DNA of 64,000 bases, taken from the NCBI GenBank assembly GCA_023238725.1, contig CM041554.1:19516050-19580049 (forward strand), written 5' to 3'. Origin of the DNA: Scortum barcoo (lineage: Eukaryota > Chordata > Actinopteri > Centrarchiformes > Terapontidae). Of this stretch, positions 12,595 through 24,092 are shown in pieces. Position 1 is the stretch's first letter. Every line of letters starts with the position of its first letter. Under the pieces are notes generated by a model. That model had not been told where the DNA came from. It saw only the letters and a program-made list of their open reading frames with translations, and searched no databases. The position numbers and the translations under genes are program-made.

Positions 12595-13314
12595 GGTGTA
12601 GTTGTCATATTTAGCCTTCACACACGGCAGCACAGTCTTGCCTTATGTTTCTCTCTGGCATCATGGTGGTGTAGTTGTTGTCGTGTGCTTTTGTGTTCTC
12701 AAAAAGGTGCGGGTCGCTCTGTTAGTTTCCACTCGTCTTGATACAGATTAAAAGTGTGGGGGGGGGTCTCAGAGGTTGCTATAGTTGTGTAACTCAGATA
12801 CAGTGTGATGTCTGAGTGGGTGGTGTGTATTTAATCTGCAGAGGAGAAGTGACAGAAACACCATTTTGTTATGTGTTTGAGTGGTTGTAATGTTGCTGCA
12901 GTGTAAGTTGTGGTTTAAGGGGATTTCTAGGTAATGTTAAAGTAATTTTTTCCTCATTCCTTTCTTTCTTCTCATCTTTCTCTGCATGAACAGCTGGGTG
13001 TCAACATTTGATGTAGATTGCTCTCATCCTTTGACCTTTTTAATAGTTTCAAAATAGCCTCTGAATGGCACACTTTAAACTTGTGATTGAAATGTGACTC
13101 TGTAATGTCAGGAAAAGATGCTGAAGTTGTTTCTCCAACTTCTCTTATTGCAAAGGTTCAGATGACCACTGTAGACACAAGTCTGCAAAAGTTTTTACTA
13201 TCAGCACTTTTCTGTAAAGGTCAGCTACTTCGCCAAGTAGTTTATGGTACTTTTCTTTATGTTTTTTTGATCTAAGTTCAAAATTTGTGTCTTTTTTCCA
13301 CAGTTCAGGGGACC

Positions 13315-13329
13315 ATGTCTAGGAAGTGA
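13315..13329 (+). promoter_or_regulatory. Minimal uORF ahead of the tnip1 start
   Basis: ATG TCT AGG AAG TGA (four codons plus stop) lies in the leader within the same exon as the main start. Its stop ends 9 nt before the main ATG at 13339. The context gaccATGt has C at -3, weaker than the main start, which has gcaATGG with G at +4. A uORF this short and this close would be expected to lower initiation at the main ATG or depend on leaky scanning (inference). Confidence 0.7.
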
Positions 13330-13338
13330 GCGACAGCA

Positions 13339-16300
13339 ATGGAAGGGAAAGGCCCATACCGCATCTATGATCCAGGTGGGAGTGAGGTGAAGGCCAGGGA
13401 GGAGGCCGGAGGGGGAAGCAGCTATCGACAGCTACTGGAGGAGAACAGCATACTGAGGGAGCGGATGAAGGGACTTAAGAGCTTAGGTAGGTGCCGAAAG
13501 AACGGCATGGTTACCTCAAGCCTGTGGATGAAGGGCTAATGCCAGCTGCTCTTTGGCGTTACACATCTGTTGTGTGTTTTAAGACCTGGGCATTTAATCT
13601 TCCCAAAGTCTTATATACAGGGATGTTTAGTTTTTAATTGTAGTTTGTAAAACCTATAACACAAAGCTGTATTCAGCTTACATTTTGTAATTCACTTAAT
13701 TATTTATTTAATATTATCTTAATGCACCTACAAAGACATCATATAATGTCTTTCATAACAGATTACATAATTACTCTTCCAGTCAAAATATACAAATGCG
13801 TTCATTTTCATTTTCGTTTATTTTGGTAAATTGTTCATGATGCTTGCTATGCAGTTGAGGTGCAATGTAGTAAAACCTGATGATCTTCATTGCTTTGTTG
13901 AAGAGTTGCATGCCAGTTATGTGAATGGCTTGACTGCTCCTTTTGTGACTCACCAAAGGAGTGCTGCTCACATTGAATTTTTCACTTAACTTCTGTCATA
14001 TACGACTTGATGACTGCCTATGCTGACAGATCTAGGTGTAGCAGCGTTCACTGAAACAGTTAGATCAAGTGAAATTCAAGTGAAGTGCTGCTGGACAGAG
14101 ACAAGATCTCCCTGAAACTTGCAGGTGATTTGCTAGAAGAGTCTCAGTCAGAGGCATCGAGGCTTCGGCAGCGAGTGGAGGAGCTCGTGAGGGACAACGA
14201 GGCCCTGAAGTCCTCCAGCTTTGCTGCCAGTCTGTGTATTGGAGGGCCCGTCCAGACCGAGACACAAAGTAAGTCCCGCAAACTCAATGGTAATTGTAAA
14301 TTTAATGTTGCAGACGTATTTTCACATACGAGTTTTGTTACTCTGGACAGTGTAACCATATGGTATGCCACTCTACTTAAATGAAACCTTCATTGACCGC
14401 AATTTTGTTGTGGTTTATTTAAGGTAAACCCTGTTTACACTCCACTGTAGAGCAGAAGGAGGAGCAAACAAGCTGTTTAGGGAAGACCCTTCAGCCTGAG
14501 AAGCCCAATGTAAGTGTTTGTACTCTGTGTGAGAGCTTTCAGTGCAGGCAGAAACTTTGTGATGACTGTAGATTTGTAAATAACATTAGAAACAGACATT
14601 ATAAAGGCCTAGACTATGACATGTGACAGCACTCAACTGGAGGATGTTTATTCTTACAAGTTTATTGAAGCACTTACATTACAGACACTGCCTATACTAT
14701 GGTGCTACTTACGTTTTGATCTTTACAGGAGGCCTTATCAGAGTTTGAGGTCGTAAATATGGATGGGAAGCCTTCAGATGCCTTGACTGTACGTAGTAGT
14801 GTTTTTTTTGGGTTTTTTTTTTTTTTTGGAAATACAAATTAAGATGAATAATTTTCCACTTTGACCACGAGAACTCACATTTTTTTAGTTCAAAAAGTGT
14901 TGCAAGAAATCTTTTAATTTTAACAAAAAAATGAGTATGTTAAGAGAGTGGTGCTGACTCTGAAAGTGATTATTTTGTGTAATTTAGTTAGGCTAAATTA
15001 AACCTCTACTCTTAATAACCATTTCCTTAATATTAGGAACCTATCCTGTGTGGGGTGACTCACCAACAAACTCAATACTGGTAGCTCCAACCTGAGTCAG
15101 CCAGGGAAAGTCCAGGATTATTATGGACTAGAATTACACTGCTGATTCATTCACACACTGTATCCTAGGGGATGTGTTAACAGGACGCTTTGCCAGAATA
15201 CTTGAGGCAGACATGTCAAAAATAATGTTATTGACCAGCCTGTCACATATTGTAAAATTATATAGCCTAACTTGACAGTTTCCAAACCTGAGCAGATCGT
15301 TTTTTAAGTATTACCACCACCCAGTGTACTAAATTTAGATACGACAGGACAAACTGGTTTGACTTTAAGAAAAATCAGCTGCTGCATTTCAAAGAAATGG
15401 TTACATGATGACTGTGTGCTGATCTTTCAGTCTCGTGCCACTTGAGATACATATGTGATTATTAGCTTGCAAACTGAGTCATCTGGCGAGGATGGTCTGA
15501 TTGACTGATCACCTGTGTGGGTATCTCCAGGCCGGGTCAGTAGCAGAAGTAATCCCCCTCCTGCCTCAGGAGAACATCGAACTAGCGAGCCAGCTGAAGA
15601 GACTGGAGAGCTCCTTCAGTATATTCGCAGAGGAGTCCAACCCAAACCAGCTGCTGGCTCATCTCGGCCGAATGGCTGTGGAGTTTCACCACCTTTCCTC
15701 TAAGGTCCAGAAGAATGAACAGAGGACCTCCCTCCTACAGGTATGTGATGCAGTGACTGTATGACGACAGTAAAGTAACCACCACACTCCTTTTCATTTA
15801 AACTGTTCTACCAGGATGTCTTTAAAGGTACTTTTAGTTTAATTAACATCTTACAGCAGGAGGGAATATGTATAGAGAGTGGTTTATCATGATGAATTAT
15901 ATTTTTAAATGTAATGTATTAAATGTACAGTAAACCATTCACAGGCTATTTTATATTAAATGCTACAGAGTGACTTTTTCATATATATTATCACTCCATC
16001 ATTTAACGGCTGCATTTTATGGTAAAATGTGGTTCCTCTCCACAGGCTTCAATAAGACATGAGTTGTGTGTGAGGAGTGTTTTTGTGGCAGATTTTATTT
16101 ACACAGTGTCAAGAGAGGTTGAAGTTGTTTTGTGTATCACCACTTGGGACTTCTGAAAGGCCTAAGTTATTATAATAATTTAATGTAAAATGTGTTTTGC
16201 AGTGACTTGGTCTTAATATTTTCACTTCTGTTTTCATTGTTTTAATGATTTTTTTTTTTTTTCAAAATCTGTCAGGAAAGTCATGGTTGTTGGTTTGTGG

Positions 16301-19300
16301 ATATAAAATGTGAAATCCAGGAACACCACAGATCCAAAAAATAATAATAATATAACATAATAATAATTTTTGCTTGAACCTTTTGTGTTGTACTATTGTA
16401 TTAAAGCCAGTTGGTTCTAGCTATATGTGGGCATGCAGATGTAAAAGAAAAAACAAAAAAACACCAGAATGATGTTTCAATTTGTGATAATTGTGTTTTA
16501 TAGACTCTCTGTGAGCAGCTCAGACAGGAGAACAATGAGCTGCGAAAGAAAATGGAAGAGGATCATCATATCAGGAATCGAGACTTGGAACAGCTGAGGT
16601 AATGTTTTTCCCTCTCGTTTGATTTGAGTGGGCTTTGTGTTGCTTCTGCTTGAGGAGAAACGTTATTATTAGTAAGGTCAAAGAGAAAAAACTGATATCG
16701 GTGGTATATTCCCCCACAAGTGACTAAACAATACGAACACTCTCACAACTCATTCCTCTGGTCTTTCATTTTTTTAAACTAAGAAAATGTAGTTTGTCAT
16801 GTCCTTTTTTGGATGTGATGTGAATCAGCCTGCCATGTTGCCAGGACAAAATCCAACACATGGATGGCAACAGTTGACCATGCTTTCACTTTTGATGGGG
16901 GATTATTCCTCTGCTTTCTGTTGACGTCACTGCACACAGTGGGTATTGTAGGTTCTTCCCAAAAGACATCCTGAAGTTATACCAAAACTTCAACAAATTC
17001 TGGGAAGGGACTCCTGCTCACGAATGATATCGTTTTCATTATCTTGCTGATTCAGACAGGAGAACCAGAAACTTAAGGAGCTGGTCACAGGAGGAGCAGC
17101 AGCAGCAGCGGCATCTGTAGCGCCATCTGACACCGAAGCTCCAGAGGCCAAAGAGGAGCCAGTGAAGGAAGAGTCGGCCGCCGTAAGACCGAAGATGGAG
17201 GCCACCACACCGCAGAAGGTATTTTAAATTTGAATTGCATACAAGTTATCTTTTAATTCTCTAAAGAAGAAACTTTAAAACTTTTCCTCTAATTAAACCT
17301 GTACCTTTTACATATTAAAACATTTTTATTTTTATTTAAAATGGTATTTTTTAAAATGTATTCTCCCTATCCTTATCCTTATCAGAAATACATTTAAAAA
17401 ATGTTTCTCGATGATTTTGTGATGTAAAATTTCCCCACCCATGAATGTTGTGGATTTAGGAATGTTTTGTGTGCCCCCAGAGTGGAAAAGCTGCAGAGAA
17501 AACCCCAACTAAACCATGTGATGTCGAGGTGTATGAAAAGAAGATCAAGCTTTTGGAGAAGCAGAGAAAGGATGTGAGTCTTTTTTTGTTCTTACTGCTC
17601 ATCCTCTTTTGCCATAGGGGAAAGTCTCTGAGTATTTTGTTTCCTACATGTTTAGTGTCATTTGTTTCACTTTCTGGCGCTGCTTACAGGTACTGGAGGT
17701 GAACAAGCAGTGGGACATTCAGTGGAACTCCATGAAGTCACAGTTTGAACAGAAGGTACAGTAATGACTTTACAGCTGTTATGAAGGGTGTGGGAAGACA
17801 TTACTGTGTCTTTGACTGATATAGAGCTACTAAAGGAGAACTTAAGACCTAATTCTCTCCAAATTCCTATGAAAAACCTTCTCATTTTTCTCATTTCAGG
17901 GCTCACTATGTTTAAACACATTAGTTCAGTTTTATTCATTTGCTTCAGGTCAATCCAATCCACATTATTTTTGTACTCTTACCTCATTTTTATGAATTTT
18001 ATTTTTGCAATGTGTCAAAGTTTAAAGAGTTCTTCCACACAGGATATTTTAGATTCAAAGCACTTGTATGCATCTGCATATACAGTACAAAAAGTACATG
18101 GAGTAATGATCCTGCTTTTTCCACAAAGCTGTCCTTACTTAATATAAATAGTGTATGTGCTTGGTTTTTTGTCTGTTGCCAAAGGTCTAAAATGAACACT
18201 TTAGAACTTTAACTTTTTCTGTTCTTCACTCAGCCTAATTCATTTAATAAATTACTGTTGCTACTGTTACCAGTAAGAGCACATTTTGAAAGTGATAGTT
18301 GAATTCAGTTCCACTTTTCCACAGTGAACATTACTGAATACAAAACAGTCAGGTCAGAAAATAACTAAATAAAACAATGTTATCTTGACAGTAGGGTTTG
18401 GGGAAAAAAAAGCACTAGCATTGTGACACTGATGGTCACATTATAACACACATTCCAATTATTACATTTTTTTCCCAACATTAAAGTTTACATGCTTTTT
18501 AAATAAAGTAAATGATGGCAAGCATTATTTAATTTGGAAATATCTTTTATCTCACAAGATTTTGATGTTGGTGAGCATCAGTTGGCAGTAAAGCAGGTGT
18601 GCGTGCGTGTGTTTTCTACATATGCTTGTCCAGTGGAAAAGGTGCAATCTTGCAATAGCTTGCTATCTCAGCGCATACTTACCACAAGGCCTGTCACACC
18701 TCAGTGAGAATTCCCCTCACCTCTCTGGTACCCGCCGACTTCCTGCTGTGGTGCAGTCAGAGGGCAGCATAGACACACAATATGTACACACTCTCAAACT
18801 CATACTCACACACCTACGCTTCTGCACACCCACAATCATGAACAAACCTACATTCACACTTTGTTGAGACAGGGACACCATGCAACCTTTGGTTTAAACC
18901 GCAGAACCCTAGATATATCCATTTGCGTCACTGGGTTCGTTCATATTTTACACAAAAACAGAACTGCGTGTGTTTGCAAATGTGTCCTTGTTGCTGTGGC
19001 TTACTTTATGAGTTGATAACACAAGGCTGTATCCTAACACATGCAACAGCTGATGTTTATCTTTACCAAAGAGTTGTTGTCACTGAATCACAGTTGTCTT
19101 TTTTGTTGTTTTTTTTTTTTTTGTACGGGTTGTGTTCGGTTAGTTAATGCTTTTCTCATCTAAATGATTTACCTTGTCCCTCAGATCACAGACCTCAGGC
19201 AACGGTTGGCCGAATCCCAGAAAACTGTGCTCGAGCTGGAAGCGGAGCGAGAGCAGAGGCAGCGTGACTATGACAAGAAGCTGCTGCTGGCCAAGTCCAA

Positions 19301-22102
19301 GATCGAAAACGTGCAGGTGAGAATACAGACACAAAAGCCGGGTGAAATTGACCTAGAATTTCAAAACCAGGACAAAGGGGAAAAAAAGTTTCAGGATACT
19401 TAAAGAATGTTTTGTTTGTGTATGTTTCAGGGGGAGAAGGATTGCCTCAACTCTGAAACCACTGAGCTTAAGCAAAAGATTCGCTACCTGCAGGATCAGC
19501 TGCTGCCTCTCAGCAAACAGAGGGAGTACCAGGAGAAGGAGATCCAACGCCTCAACAGGGTGGGTGTGGAAGAGATGCAAAAAGAGAGGTAGAATGATAA
19601 AGAAGAGCCATGTCTCTGTGTGTAATACTTGTTTTTATTCCTTACCTCAGGCTTTAGAAGAAGCCTTAAACCTGCACTCCCCTTCATCTTCCCAACAACC
19701 ACCTGGTCAGGGTAACTTTGCAGATGCAGCCAATAACCTGAAGAAACAGGAACTGCTCACTCAAATTGCTGTACTAAAAGAACAGGTCAGACATGCAGCG
19801 AAACACACGCACACATGTACACTGAGTTTCATTGCTATTAATTACACATGCATTTCCTCTGCTGCTTTTTATAATTTTCTTCGTACTTCAGGTCAAGATC
19901 TTTGAAGAAGACTTCAGGAAAGAGAGGAGTGACAGGGAGCGAATGAATGAGGAAAAAGAAGACTTGAGGCGGCAAGTTGAGAGACTCCAGGGTCAGATTA
20001 CTAATTTGACCAACCAGGTAAGATGTGCGTTTGCAATATGTTCTCCTGTGTGTGTCTGTGTGTGTCTGTGGCACAACTATAATAACTGAACTCCTCTCTA
20101 ATGTGGGATTTGGTTGTTTTTGTTTTTGTCTTTTTCCACTGTGTGTTTTGCGGTTCAGCTTCATCAGGCACAGAACGAGTGTCAGAGAGAACGCACAGAG
20201 AGATGTAAGCTGGAGAGACTGCAGATGCAGCATCATAAACAGGTACTGACTGCACCCGAGGCCTGAGGCCGGTAGCTTTGCAGACATGTTGATATTTTAA
20301 ATGAAATGGTGCCCTCAGCCTGGATAGGTGATTATGTTTGGTCACGTTGGCCAAGTACATTTAATCAGGGTTGAGGCATTGACTAAAAGTTGCTCTCCAA
20401 GCCTTTGGGATGCATCAAGCTGTAGGATATGAGTTGTGGGTAAACCTTGCAGACTAGCGCCCCCTTGTGCCAGAATGCAGTCACGTAGATGTTGACTAAA
20501 ATAAGTTCATACTGGACAAATCAATATTTCAGGACAAGAGCCTCACTCCAGCTAGGTTGTTTGTCAGTGCATTCGGGAGCAACAGGTGGAACATTTACAC
20601 TCCTCAGTGGGAGGCAGCGGCAGTAGGGTTGAAGGTCAGTGGCGGCCCATGCCATGACAGGGCCGCTGCGCTCGCTGAAGGTAGCAGCCGTGCACTGATT
20701 GGGGATCACGTGTGTACTTGTGATCCCTCGTAGGGGCAGCAGCAGGAAAGACGTACCTCAGACCCCACGTCAGGCTCAGTGAACGGCCCGCTGAGTCCTC
20801 CCTACTGTGGTCCCTTTGTGCAGGTGGGACCGCAGGGCCTTGAGGGCTGGCCCATACACTTCCCTCCAAGGATGCCCAATGCAGCAGGCGCCACAGCCGC
20901 AGCCGCCGCAGCACCGCCCCCTGTACGAGACTTCCAGCCTGTTACCCCGGTAAGGGTCCTCTTAAGGCCCCTCTGTCTCTGTCTCTGGAGTGATTGCTTC
21001 ACTGAGGAAACAAGACTCTTCTCTCTCTTTCCTCTACTCCCATTACTTTTTTTTTTTTTTTTGGGAGGAACAAGCAGATGTAATAAGGCCTAATTGTAGC
21101 TCATCCTAGCCACGCTTACATTCATTAAGGATTGTTAGGTTACGGCAAACACTTGAGGGCTGCTGGTTGTGATGAATGATGTATATTTGATGAATTCAAC
21201 TAATGTGGCGCTTTTCTTTTGGTCAGGGTTTTCCTTGGCAGTCGTCATTCCCGCAGCCCAGAGGGGCCAGGGCAGTAGGTGAGAGCTCAAGACCACCACC
21301 AGAGAATGCAGGTATGATACGGCCAGACAAATACAATTTTATAGTATGTTATAAATGGCATTTTTGTACACTGTTTCTCAAAGGAAAAGGCTGATGTTAC
21401 TCTGTATTTTTTCTTATTGTCAACAAAAGTGACAATAGTCAGTCTCAATACATGTTGATTTACCCAGCCTTAGACCTGAGCCTGTTTGCCCCTACTGATA
21501 ATGTGTAAAGCTCTTAAAAATGTCCACAAATATATAGTGGCGTTTTAAAAAGGTCCAAATAAAATCCTAAGGTGGCTGTGAATAGTAGGTTTTAGTAAAC
21601 ATTTATTCAAACAGGAGTAAATTCTGCATTAGTTGGGCAGTACTTTCAGCCACAGATTAATATGTACTAGTGTCGGTTTAAAACATTAGGACGGCGTACG
21701 TGGGACCGTCTTAAACTATGGGCATTTGATTAAAAGTACAAGGTCTGGTGCAGTTATGTTTCTAATAGTTCTTGGACAGGAATGGCAAGATAAATTAGTA
21801 CTGGTTAGTGGGATCATTTCAGTGTGTGCTTTTTTTGTGTTTTCATGAGATTTGTTGACAAGAAAAATACAGAATGTTGTCAGAATAAACCTTTCATGCA
21901 GATCCTGACTTTTATATAGTTTCTTTATTTTTTTTGTAATAAAATGTGCTAAGTGGCAAAGCTTGTGACTTGTGAAGATAATACCGTCTTGTGTTTTGGC
22001 GTGTCTGTAGATCAGTCCGCAGCAGCCGTGGTGGCAGCGGCAGCGGCAGGAGCAGGATTTGGAAAAAGGGAGCGACAGAACATTGACCCTGGAAAGCACT
22101 AA
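13339..22102 (+). CDS. tnip1: TNFAIP3-interacting protein 1 (ABIN1)
   Basis: Cytosolic ubiquitin-binding adaptor that works with A20 to restrain NF-kB and cell death signalling. Coding exons: 13339-13486, 14125-14268, 14424-14509, 14729-14788, 15531-15740, 16504-16598, 17056-17218, 17481-17573, 17690-17755, 19185-19316, 19431-19559, 19651-19785, 19892-20017, 20159-20242, 20734-20949, 21227-21311, 22011-22102. Sum 2064 nt, 687 residues; human is near 636. The start MEGKGPYRIYDPGG matches the family. Residues 132-135 (FEVV) match the LC3-interacting motif. A conserved block with HLGRM and KNEQRTS lies near 196-215. The A20-binding block QREYQEKEIQRLN is near 430-441. The UBAN ubiquitin-binding motif (EEDFRKERSDRERMNEEKE) is at about 492-510. 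The C-terminus is Pro/Ala-rich with three alanine tracts, more than in mammals. The protein is largely coiled coil. Its 3' end converges with gpx3. Confidence 0.97.
14800..14828. repeat. Poly-T run in a tnip1 intron
   Basis: Two T runs separated by ggg follow the donor of the exon ending at 14788. No further structure is visible. Similar T runs occur at 16249-16262 and 19109-19121. Confidence 0.8.
20702..20733 (+). promoter_or_regulatory. Hairpin replacing the polypyrimidine tract of a tnip1 acceptor
   Basis: GGGATCAC (20702-20709) and GTGATCCC (20720-20727) form a perfect 8-bp stem with a 10-nt loop. The stem ends 4 nt before the tag acceptor (20731-20733) of the exon at 20734-20949. The site lacks the long pyrimidine run seen at other acceptors of this gene, so it should be weak. 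The exon is 216 nt (72 codons, phase 0), so skipping it would keep the frame. Confidence 0.65.
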
Positions 22103-23690
22103 AGCATCACCGTACCCACCTGATGGAGTCTGGGTAGTAGCATGAAATCAGTTTGTTTTTGAGTTGACAAGGTGTGATTTGATCTATAATTTTCCTACTG
22201 AACTGTAGATATCCTATTGTAATGTTGTTTATACTTGCGTTTTATAAGGCTATTTGTGAAACACTTCGCTATTCTGAATATATACATGAAATATTATTTT
22301 GATTTTTTTTTTTTTAATCAAGAACTGAAGTCATTTGTTAAATAGGTTGGAATAATTAACATTGTTTTTTTTCCAGAAAAATATACCTATGTGATTGTTA
22401 CTCTGCAAATATGTAACAACTTGACACTTAGTTTGTTACTTGTAGGGTTACAGGAAGCCATTCCCCAATATGACTACGTATACTCATTCCAACAATGAAT
22501 GATTATATAGGTACATTGAATCATAGAATCTACAATGTGAATGTTCGTTCATTTATGAAGATTTCTTCAGTACCATCGATGTTATAGAACTGTCCCATAT
22601 GTGTAACTGTTCAGAAGTGGTTGTTGAAATACAAAACTTTTGGGAAATGAATTTTGATGGTATCATACCAAAAACGATTGTGCTTATTGATAATTTATTT
22701 ATAACCTGCTGTTTTGATAGTTGCATTGACTAAGTGTAAATCATTGTCTTTAGTAATGCTGTTCTTTCTATGTTGTTAGTGTAATCCCAATATATTGTAG
22801 CTATTGACATTGTATGTTTGTATCAGACACAATACACAATGCACAGTACATACACAACCTTTTATTTTCCCCATGATGATGGACCTAATCTCATTAAACA
22901 CAACACTTCTACTTGACCACAATTGATTTGATGATTTGACCACTCATTCCGATATTCATGCTCATCTTACTGCATCCTGTACCACTGCCCACAGTTTAGC
23001 CCCCGACATACAGAACATCTATAAGTCACAGCACCAAAAGGTTTAGGCAGCGGCGATGACGGTCTTCCTCTTCATCCTGTAACTTATGGAGTTGTACTGA
23101 AATGTTTAAATTCTGTTCAACCAATGGAGAGAGGAAGATTTTTCTCATCAGTGTTTGGGGGCCCTAAACTCGGTGTTACAGCAGCCCCACTGCTGCTCAG
23201 AGGAAAGCCTCTGTCGGGATGTTTGGCTTTGCTGTCTGCCCACCTCAACAACCAGCGATCCTTGCCGTGCCGACTTACCTGTGAGCTGCTGTAACACTAA
23301 GTCAAGGGCCCCAGTAACAGACACGGGATCCGCACCTCGAGGTGGTGTGTGTTACCATTTTAAAAGGCAGATCTCCAAAATCGAACCACCGTTTTAACTA
23401 AACTCCTATTAAAATTTCCTTAGTATATAGTGTGCATCAGGTAGTCAGATGAATTTGAAAAAGGCTCCATTTTATCAAGTTATGAAGTTAGTGGGAACAA
23501 AATCCTGATAAGTGAGAGCTGAAATGAGAAATTAGCAGAATTGCACTTCGAAAGGTACGCTGTAATTTCTGGCAGTTGTATTTTCTTGGTTTGTAGCCCT
23601 TTTTTCCTTTTCTTTTTTGCTGTAGGCAAAAGCACATGTGAGACTTTTTGTATTTGACTGGCTTAATAAATCTATTCTAAATGTCTATTA
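22103..23690 (+). other. tnip1: tnip1 3'UTR
   Basis: About 1.57 kb of AT-rich sequence follows the TAA at 22100-22102. It shows no coding frame with family resemblance and ends near the AATAAA at 23665. An ATTAAA variant near 22893 could give a shorter form. Confidence 0.6.
23665..23670 (+). terminator. Poly(A) signal AATAAA, tnip1
   Basis: First canonical AATAAA found on the + strand after the tnip1 stop, in gcttaataaatct. Cleavage would fall about 10-30 nt downstream, leaving a very short gap to the gpx3 3' end. Confidence 0.6.
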
Positions 23691-23824
23691 GCATCTCACC
23701 CTGCTTATTCATACTCACATTTTGTCCAGTTTTACTGCAGGATAGAAATGTCAGAGGGCCACAAATTTCCATGACATGACACCCACAAGAAAAGCTCTGC
23801 ACATCAGCGTGTTTTTCTCCATGA

Positions 23825-23830
23825 TTTATT
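23825..23830 (-). terminator. Poly(A) signal AATAAA (minus strand), gpx3
   Basis: TTTATT on the + strand reads AATAAA on the minus strand, 263 nt past the gpx3 stop and downstream of the SECIS element, as expected for this gene. Confidence 0.7.
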
Positions 23831-23944
23831 GAAAGTAATCAACATTTAGGCTGTAATGGTTAACAGCTTCTTGCATGAGAAGATGCCATGATGCTGTGGG
23901 GTTGCGGAGCAGCCTGAATGCACTGAAGAGCTGTCCTGAACTCC

Positions 23945-23997
23945 AGACTCAGAGGAGGCACCACAGAGTTCCTGTTTTCAAGCGTCCTCTTCATTAA
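23945..23997 (-). ncRNA. SECIS element in the gpx3 3'UTR
   Basis: Read on the minus strand: ATGA (23994-23991), then 12 nt, then an unpaired AAAA run, an ACAG...CTGT mini-stem, and the 3' arm closing on TGAG (TGA at 23951-23949). The arms GAGGACGC and GCCTCCTC pair over 8 positions with a single C-C mismatch. The ATGA/TGA quartet, the 12-nt spacing to the apical A run and the extra apical stem fit a form 2 SECIS. It starts about 100 nt after the stop codon, and it is required to decode the in-frame TGA of gpx3 as selenocysteine. Confidence 0.88.
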
Positions 23998-24092
23998 ACG
24001 TGCCATCTTCACCTATCAGAAACTGTTACCATTACACTTACACACCACAACACTACTGCATCAGATCAAAGACACTGCATGACGGATCGGGT

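Noticed and set aside
12412..12633. Glu/Lys-rich minus-strand frame near the tnip1 promoter
   Set aside because: Created by the (CTC)n repeat read antisense.
19838..20287. 149-codon minus-strand frame inside tnip1
   Set aside because: Antisense shadow over the UBAN exon and its intron. The sense exons explain the conservation.
20821..20829. gtgggaccg as a donor splitting the 20734-20949 tnip1 exon
   Set aside because: The reading frame continues open and family-like (Pro/Ala-rich) to a better donor, gtaagg, at 20950.
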